A stretch of 50,060 bases of DNA. It comes from Candidatus Adlerbacteria bacterium (lineage in GTDB: Bacteria > Patescibacteriota > Minisyncoccia > Phycocordibacterales > SBAW01). The number at the start of each line of letters is the position of its first letter. Within the stretch, counting starts at the first letter, position 1. Of the stretch, positions 45,154 to 50,060 are shown in pieces. The notes beneath the pieces were generated by a model. That model was not told the DNA's origin. It saw only the letters and a program-made list of their open reading frames with translations, and made no database searches. Both the position numbers and the translations under genes were made by a program. The DNA lies in the NCBI GenBank assembly GCA_903819895.1, contig CAIJFH010000013.1:1-50060 (forward strand). Direction: 5' to 3'.

Positions 45154-46740
45154 TTAGTGTGCGGTAATCAAAAATGATTGACCGTCGGTAAGACCGCTCT
45201 CTACCTCGACGGTGCTTGTACTTTCGATGCCCAGTGTCACGGGCTGGCGCGTTGGTGTGCCACCTTGTGCAACGAGGACGAACGACTGTGCTCCGTCGGT
45301 AATCACTGCGCTCTTGGGGATAATCAACGCTCCCGTTTTTTGTGCGGTGGTGATGGTCGCGTTTGCCGTTTGCCCCAAGGCGATTGCCGGGTCTGCGGTC
45401 GTAAATTGCAGCGTCGCTTTGTATGCCGGCCCGGTCGCCGTGTGTGCAGGGTCGCTCGAGGGTGATTGATCAACCGAGACAACGGTCGCGGGGAACACAC
45501 GGCTGTTACCCAACGCATCGAGCGTCACTGCGGCAGGGTCGCCGGTGTGGACACGCGCTGCGTCAATCTCGCTGAGGTAGAGTGTCATCTGCAGCGCGCT
45601 TGCTGGGGTGAGCGATACGGCAGTGGTACCTGCAGCGATGGTTTGTCCTGGTTTGACTGCGACACTGGCCACCGTGCCCGAGAACGGTGCCACCACAACG
45701 GCGTTGCGGATCTGTGCGTCGATGCTGTCGATGGTCGCTTGCGCTGCTTGGACGCTCGCCTCTGCTGCTTGGATATCCTGCGTTGTGGCACCTGCGGTGG
45801 TTTGGGTGAGCGCATCTTGCGCTGACTGGATGGCAAGTTTTGCTGCAGCGATTTGCTGCTGCTGGCCCTGGAGCGCAGCGATCTGGGCATTGGTGGTGGT
45901 GTTGAGCGCGAGTGCCGCAGTTTGTGCAGCGGTGATCGCACTCGGGGAGAACGCTCCCGACGGTGTCGCGCTGGCGAGCGCAGCAAGCAGGTGGGTGGTA
46001 TAGCCACGCACGAGCGTAAGCGTCGACAACGAATCGGCGAGTGCTTGCTCGGTGTCTGTTGCGGATGATGCGGGGGATAGTGCGCTAATCTCCGACTCCC
46101 ATTGGGTGATGCGTATGATGAGTGATGCGCGTGCGGTGTCGGTGTCGATTGCCGCTTGGCTGTTGGTTGTTTGGAAGAGGATCGTCGGCTGCGCCGCGTT
46201 TGGTTGGGAAAAGAGTGCGTCGGTGTTGGTGTGCACCGCGCTCACTACTTGGTCGTGCGCGGTGCCGATTGCCACCTGCGCATTGGTGTAGGTGTTTGCG
46301 AGCGATTGCTGTGCTTGCGCGACGGCGGTTTGTTTGACGCCAAGGTCGGTTGCACGCGTTGGTGCTTCAAGCCCAGCAAGTTTGGCCTGTGCTGCGGCGA
46401 CGTTGGCGACTGCTTGCTCGCGCGAGGCCTCTAGTGTGCCAAGGTCGAGTGTCGCCAAGGTTTCGCCTGCGGCGACGGGTTGGCCCACAACTACTGACAC
46501 ACTTGCGACACGGCCGCTGCTTGCAAAGGCAAGATCGGGGTTCTCGGCTGGCTCCACGATGCCGCTTGCCGTGACCACCTCGGCGATCGCACCGCGGCTT
46601 GCGGCCTGCCACGCCACGGTGGGTGGGCGGCTGCCAATAATATAGTACGCGCTACCGCCCATAGCGATAATCAGAACTACGCCAATGGCGCCCAGCACGA
46701 GCGGATGCCCTAAAACCTCTTTGGTATATAGTGATTTCAT
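45154..46740 (-). CDS. HlyD-type efflux adaptor subunit
   Basis: GRVASVSVVVGQPVAAGETLATLDLGTLEASREQAVANVAAAQAKLAGLE; APFSGTVASVAVKPGQTIAAGTTAVSL. Confidence 0.88.
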   Translation of the reverse strand: MKSLYTKEVLGHPLVLGAIGVVLIIAMGGSAYYIIGSRPPTVAWQAASRGAIAEVVTASGIVEPAENPDLAFASSGRVASVSVVVGQPVAAGETLATLDLGTLEASREQAVANVAAAQAKLAGLEAPTRATDLGVKQTAVAQAQQSLANTYTNAQVAIGTAHDQVVSAVHTNTDALFSQPNAAQPTILFQTTNSQAAIDTDTARASLIIRITQWESEISALSPASSATDTEQALADSLSTLTLVRGYTTHLLAALASATPSGAFSPSAITAAQTAALALNTTTNAQIAALQGQQQQIAAAKLAIQSAQDALTQTTAGATTQDIQAAEASVQAAQATIDSIDAQIRNAVVVAPFSGTVASVAVKPGQTIAAGTTAVSLTPASALQMTLYLSEIDAARVHTGDPAAVTLDALGNSRVFPATVVSVDQSPSSDPAHTATGPAYKATLQFTTADPAIALGQTANATITTAQKTGALIIPKSAVITDGAQSFVLVAQGGTPTRQPVTLGIESTSTVEVESGLTDGQSFLITAH

Positions 46741-46877
46741 GATTGTTGCGATACGTTGGGGAGTGTCGGTCCAGTATATAGTATATGTAATACAAAAGCA
46801 ATTTAGTCAAAGCGTCTGGCTTGCATTTATACAAAAGAGTGGTAGTATCAACTTGTTTATTATTACTATACAGTATT

Positions 46878-47801
46878 ATGACTATGACATCTTTGGTGCG
46901 GACAGTTGGTGGTGTGGTGGCAGGGCTCGCGGTTGCCGTGCCGCTGTTGGCGAGTGCGCAGAGTATGCCCTACACCCAAGTGGTGGTGACGACGCAGACC
47001 GCGAGCGGTTTTACGCTCCCGGCGGGCATGCTCCCGAGCGTCACAGTGACCGGGACTGGCCCCTCGTTCTCAATCGTGCCAAACACCACGTCCCCAACGC
47101 TCTCCTACACCTCAAGTTTTGTAAATGATACGCGCACCATCACGATGGTGCCAGGCAGCTACACAGTCGCCGCAACCGGGGGCAACTACTATTACTCCTA
47201 CTCGCAAGATTGCTCGGGCTTTACCACCACCGGAGTAACACGCACCTGTGTCATCACCGTGTCGGCGACCGCACCCGCTACCAACTACCCGTGCTCGAAT
47301 GCGTACAATAATTACTACGGCAACTCGTACGGCTGTGTCGTGCCAATTGTCCCGTACACGGGCCCGACCGAGCAAGCGCCGCTGACCTGCTCGCCAGCAT
47401 ATCAGACCGTCCCTGCGGGGAAGGCCGTAGTTGTCTCGGCGACTGGTGGTGTTGCTAACTCAAACACAACCTACAATTGGACAACGACCGACCGCACCTA
47501 CTTGGGGATGGGCCCAGTGCTTTCGACTATGCTCCAGACCACGGGCGTGCAGACCATTATCGTGACCAGCGGCACACAGAGTGCCTCGTGCACTGTCAAC
47601 GTGGTTGCTGGCGCGGGGCCGATTGTCTACAGCGGCACGACACCGTCGGTCACCGCAGCGTATGTCCCTGCAACACTCCCCAACACCGGGTTTGAGCCGA
47701 CCGATGGCTTCGCACTCGCGCTTGCACTCGTATTTGTGTTCGCGGCTGGCATCGTCGTACTTCCGTATGTCAAACGCACCGCTCTTGCTATCACCCGCTA
47801 A
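46878..47801 (+). CDS. LPXTG-type surface protein (start approximate)
   Basis: Signal peptide then C-terminal LPNTGFEPTDGFALALALVFVFAAGIVVLPYVKR sorting signal. Confidence 0.82.
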   Translation: MTMTSLVRTVGGVVAGLAVAVPLLASAQSMPYTQVVVTTQTASGFTLPAGMLPSVTVTGTGPSFSIVPNTTSPTLSYTSSFVNDTRTITMVPGSYTVAATGGNYYYSYSQDCSGFTTTGVTRTCVITVSATAPATNYPCSNAYNNYYGNSYGCVVPIVPYTGPTEQAPLTCSPAYQTVPAGKAVVVSATGGVANSNTTYNWTTTDRTYLGMGPVLSTMLQTTGVQTIIVTSGTQSASCTVNVVAGAGPIVYSGTTPSVTAAYVPATLPNTGFEPTDGFALALALVFVFAAGIVVLPYVKRTALAITR

Positions 47802-48495
47802 GGTTAGTACTCGTGTACCAACGGCACATCCGCGCACGGTCGGGCACTGGTTGGTGTTGCTGGTCGGTGGGCTGGTTGTGTTGGTAGGGCTCGCGAGCGC
47901 GATGTCGCAGATTGCTCGTACGGCGTTTGGATCGCAGGCGAGTATGTTTGCATTTGGATCCGTTGCGATGTTGGGTCAAACAGCGCCGAACAACTCAGCG
48001 CAATCCGCGTCGGTGCTGGCACCAGCGCTGGCAACCACGACACCACTCACGCCCGCACATCTCTCGGTGCCATCGCTTGGCATCAATGCGGCGGTCGAGC
48101 AGGTGGGGAAGAAGAGTGATGGCTCGATGGCGACGCCAAAAAATTTTGATGATGTAGCGTGGTACTCGCTGGGGAGTAAACCCGGCGAGCCGGGGAGCGC
48201 GGTCGTGGCAGGGCATGTCAACAACGCGCTCACCAAGGCGGGCGTGTTTGAGCATCTCTCGCAAATTAAACTGGGCGACACCATTGTTGTAGCCGACACG
48301 TCCAGGCGCACGCTGACCTATGTGGTCGAAGAGACCGATGCGTACCCATCGGACAACGCGCCAACCGACAAAATTTTTGCGGGCTCGGGGCCATCGCGAT
48401 TGGTGCTCATCACCTGTGATGGGCAATGGGATGCGGCGGCGCACTCGTTTGATCAGCGCTTTGTCGTGTACGCGCACTTGGTGTCGGCACAGTAG
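47767..48495 (+). CDS. Class E/F-like sortase
   Basis: SAVVAGHVNN (His), RLVLITCDGQWD (Cys), FDQRFVVYA (Arg); overlaps the substrate gene end. Confidence 0.9.
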   Translation: MSNAPLLLSPAKVSTRVPTAHPRTVGHWLVLLVGGLVVLVGLASAMSQIARTAFGSQASMFAFGSVAMLGQTAPNNSAQSASVLAPALATTTPLTPAHLSVPSLGINAAVEQVGKKSDGSMATPKNFDDVAWYSLGSKPGEPGSAVVAGHVNNALTKAGVFEHLSQIKLGDTIVVADTSRRTLTYVVEETDAYPSDNAPTDKIFAGSGPSRLVLITCDGQWDAAAHSFDQRFVVYAHLVSAQ

Positions 48496-48550
48496 CTATC
48501 CCCACAGGGGCGTTGGCGCTGCTTGCTTTTTTCGTAATCCATCCTATACT

Positions 48551-48651
48551 GGGGGCGTTCGAGTAAGTTCTCCAGTGCGCCCCGCATACGCGGGAAGGTG
48601 GGAGGGTCGCCTTACATAGAACGATTGTTAACATTCATTGTAACTGGCAAT
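48551..48651 (+). promoter_or_regulatory. Structured 5' leader of the RRM gene with overlapping alternative stems
   Basis: TTGCTT-N16-TATACT upstream; GGGGCG...CGCCCC and CCCGC-ATAC-GCGGG share the CCC. Confidence 0.5.
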
Positions 48652-48906
48652 ATGGCACGCAAGTTGTTTGTTGGTGGCCTCCCATACCGCACCACGGGGG
48701 ATGAGCTCCGCGACGCGTTCGCGCAGGCAGGCGAGGTTGTTTCGGCATCCATCGTCACCGACCGCGAGACCGGCCGCTCACGTGGCTTCGGATTCGTCGA
48801 GATGGCTGACGACGCTGGCGCCGACGCTGCTATTTCTATGTGGAATGGCAAGGAGTTCGGTGGCCGCATGCTGACTGTCTCGGACGCACGTCCGAAGCAG
48901 CAGTAA
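48652..48906 (+). CDS. RRM-domain RNA-binding protein
   Basis: KLFVGGLPYRTTGDELRDAFAQAGEVVSASIVTDRETGRSRGFGFVEM. Confidence 0.95.
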   Translation: MARKLFVGGLPYRTTGDELRDAFAQAGEVVSASIVTDRETGRSRGFGFVEMADDAGADAAISMWNGKEFGGRMLTVSDARPKQQ

Positions 48907-48921
48907 TCGCGCATTCTCTCT

Positions 48922-48960
48922 CCAAAAAGTCGCTTCGCTTCGCGCGAGGCGGCTTTTTGG
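48922..48960 (+). terminator. Intrinsic terminator
   Basis: AAAAAGTCGC...GCGGCTTTTTGG. Confidence 0.7.
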
Positions 48961-48999
48961 TTTAGGATAGGTGTGCTCGAGACCCTCTACAAAAGTATG

Positions 49000-49854
49000 C
49001 GCCATCCTAACAACAATCTTAAAAAATTAGTTTCCACCGTTGCGACGTTTTACAAAACAGAAAGCCGCGACCACTTACCGTGGCGTCCTGCTTCGCGCAA
49101 GGATTCGCAGGATAAAACTCCCAACCCGTACCATATTTTAGTATCCGAGATGATGTTGCAGCAGACGCAGGTTGACCGCGTCATCCCAAAATACACGGCG
49201 TTTATCAAAACGTTTCCCACGGTAGAAACACTTGCTGCCGCGCCACTTTCAAACGTGCTGTTGCTTTGGAGCGGGCTCGGCTACAACCGCCGCGCAAAAT
49301 ATTTGCACGATGCGGCGAAAGTAATTTGCTCTCAGTACAATAAAAAATTTCCAAAAAATGCAGCAGAGCTAGAAAAACTCCCAGGCGTTGGTCCGTACAC
49401 TGCGCGAGCAATTTCCACATTTGCATACAACCAACCAGAAGTGTTTATCGAGACAAACATACGCACGGTTTTTACGCACTTCTGTTTTGCAGAGCACACA
49501 CAAAAAGTATCTGATGCGGAGATCTTGCCGCTGGTAGCTCGAGCGCTGAAGGAGTCGAAGGTGGAGCCGAGAGATTTTTATGCAGCGCTGATGGACTATG
49601 GCTCACACCTCAAACGCAGTGGTGTGCGCATCAACAACAAAAGCAAACACTACACCAAACAGTCGAAGTTCGAAGGCTCCGTGCGCCAGCTGCGCGGAGC
49701 GATCCTGCGCGAGTTATTACAGTCTCCGAAGACTGTTAGTAAGTTACAAAAGCTTACTGGGCGCACGTTGGATGAAGTACAGAATGAGTTACGTAAGTTA
49801 CAAAAAGAAAAATTACTGGATAAAAAGGGAAGTAGGTTCGTAATAAAAAAGTAA
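49000..49854 (+). CDS. MutY/HhH-GPD-family glycosylase lacking Fe-S cysteines (start approximate)
   Basis: PYHILVSEMMLQQTQVDRVIPKY, LWSGLGYNRRAKYLHDAAK, LPGVGPYTARAI; no C-x6-C-x2-C-x5-C. Confidence 0.85.
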   Translation, partial: RHPNNNLKKLVSTVATFYKTESRDHLPWRPASRKDSQDKTPNPYHILVSEMMLQQTQVDRVIPKYTAFIKTFPTVETLAAAPLSNVLLLWSGLGYNRRAKYLHDAAKVICSQYNKKFPKNAAELEKLPGVGPYTARAISTFAYNQPEVFIETNIRTVFTHFCFAEHTQKVSDAEILPLVARALKESKVEPRDFYAALMDYGSHLKRSGVRINNKSKHYTKQSKFEGSVRQLRGAILRELLQSPKTVSKLQKLTGRTLDEVQNELRKLQKEKLLDKKGSRFVIKK

Positions 49855-49856
49855 AA

Positions 49857-49893
49857 CCCCATTACCGACACGTGTGTCGATGAGGGGTTTAGT
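49857..49893. terminator. Terminator-like hairpin between convergent genes
   Basis: AAACCCCAT...ATGAGGGGTTT. Confidence 0.65.
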
Positions 49894-49917
49894 TTCTCCT
49901 GCTTCGGGTGTGTGATC

Positions 49918-50060
49918 CTACAGACGATGTTTGGATATATCCTTAACATGGCTTTTGAGGCACCACTCAAGTGTGCGCAGAGCTTTACGGATTACACCTG
50001 CGTGTGAGATATCTGTGGTCGCCAAGCGCTCAAGTCGGCTCTTTGAACGATCGGGTAGAA
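49918..50060 (-). CDS. Partial hypothetical CDS, possibly ribbon-helix-helix-like
   Basis: Minus-strand frame LPDRSKSRLERLATTDISHAGVIRKALRTLEWCLKSHVKDISKHRL*, open at window edge. Confidence 0.5.
   Translation of the reverse strand, partial: LPDRSKSRLERLATTDISHAGVIRKALRTLEWCLKSHVKDISKHRL

Overview
The window is a gene-dense bacterial chromosome segment. Many short hypothetical membrane or secreted proteins, a DUF5652-like protein, TrmB regulator, class E-like sortase and many near-leaderless promoters suggest a Candidate Phyla Radiation / Patescibacteria genome; this placement is inference. Recognisable modules, left to right: an IS transposase with a disrupted 5' end; a probable cobalamin scavenging and use cluster (transcobalamin-like secreted protein, DUF6580-like membrane protein, DUF4430 protein, cob(I)alamin adenosyltransferase, B12-dependent ribonucleotide reductase); a duplicated Nudix locus in which one copy is replaced by a MazF/PemK-like toxin; an enolase / minimal pyruvate kinase / phosphoglycerate mutase / D-2-hydroxyacid dehydrogenase run; a putative YcaO-type RiPP locus (AMMECR1-alpha/alpha-toroid fusion, YcaO protein ending in a PxPxP-like tail, Gly/Ser/Cys-rich small exported precursor, TPR membrane protein); a 1363-aa adhesin with a probable bulb-lectin domain; an Nramp-like transporter; a DEAD-box helicase; an MliC-like lysozyme-inhibitor protein; a candidate structured small RNA; lexA-like plus PIF1 helicase; cyclophilin; ZIP transporter; an MFS plus two adaptor proteins efflux operon; an LPXTG protein with its own sortase; an RRM protein with a structured leader; and a MutY-like protein lacking the Fe-S cysteines. 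The best candidate for an undescribed system is the YcaO/AMMECR1-toroid/Gly-Cys peptide locus at about 17.0-22.0 kb. All assignments are by eye; no searches were run.
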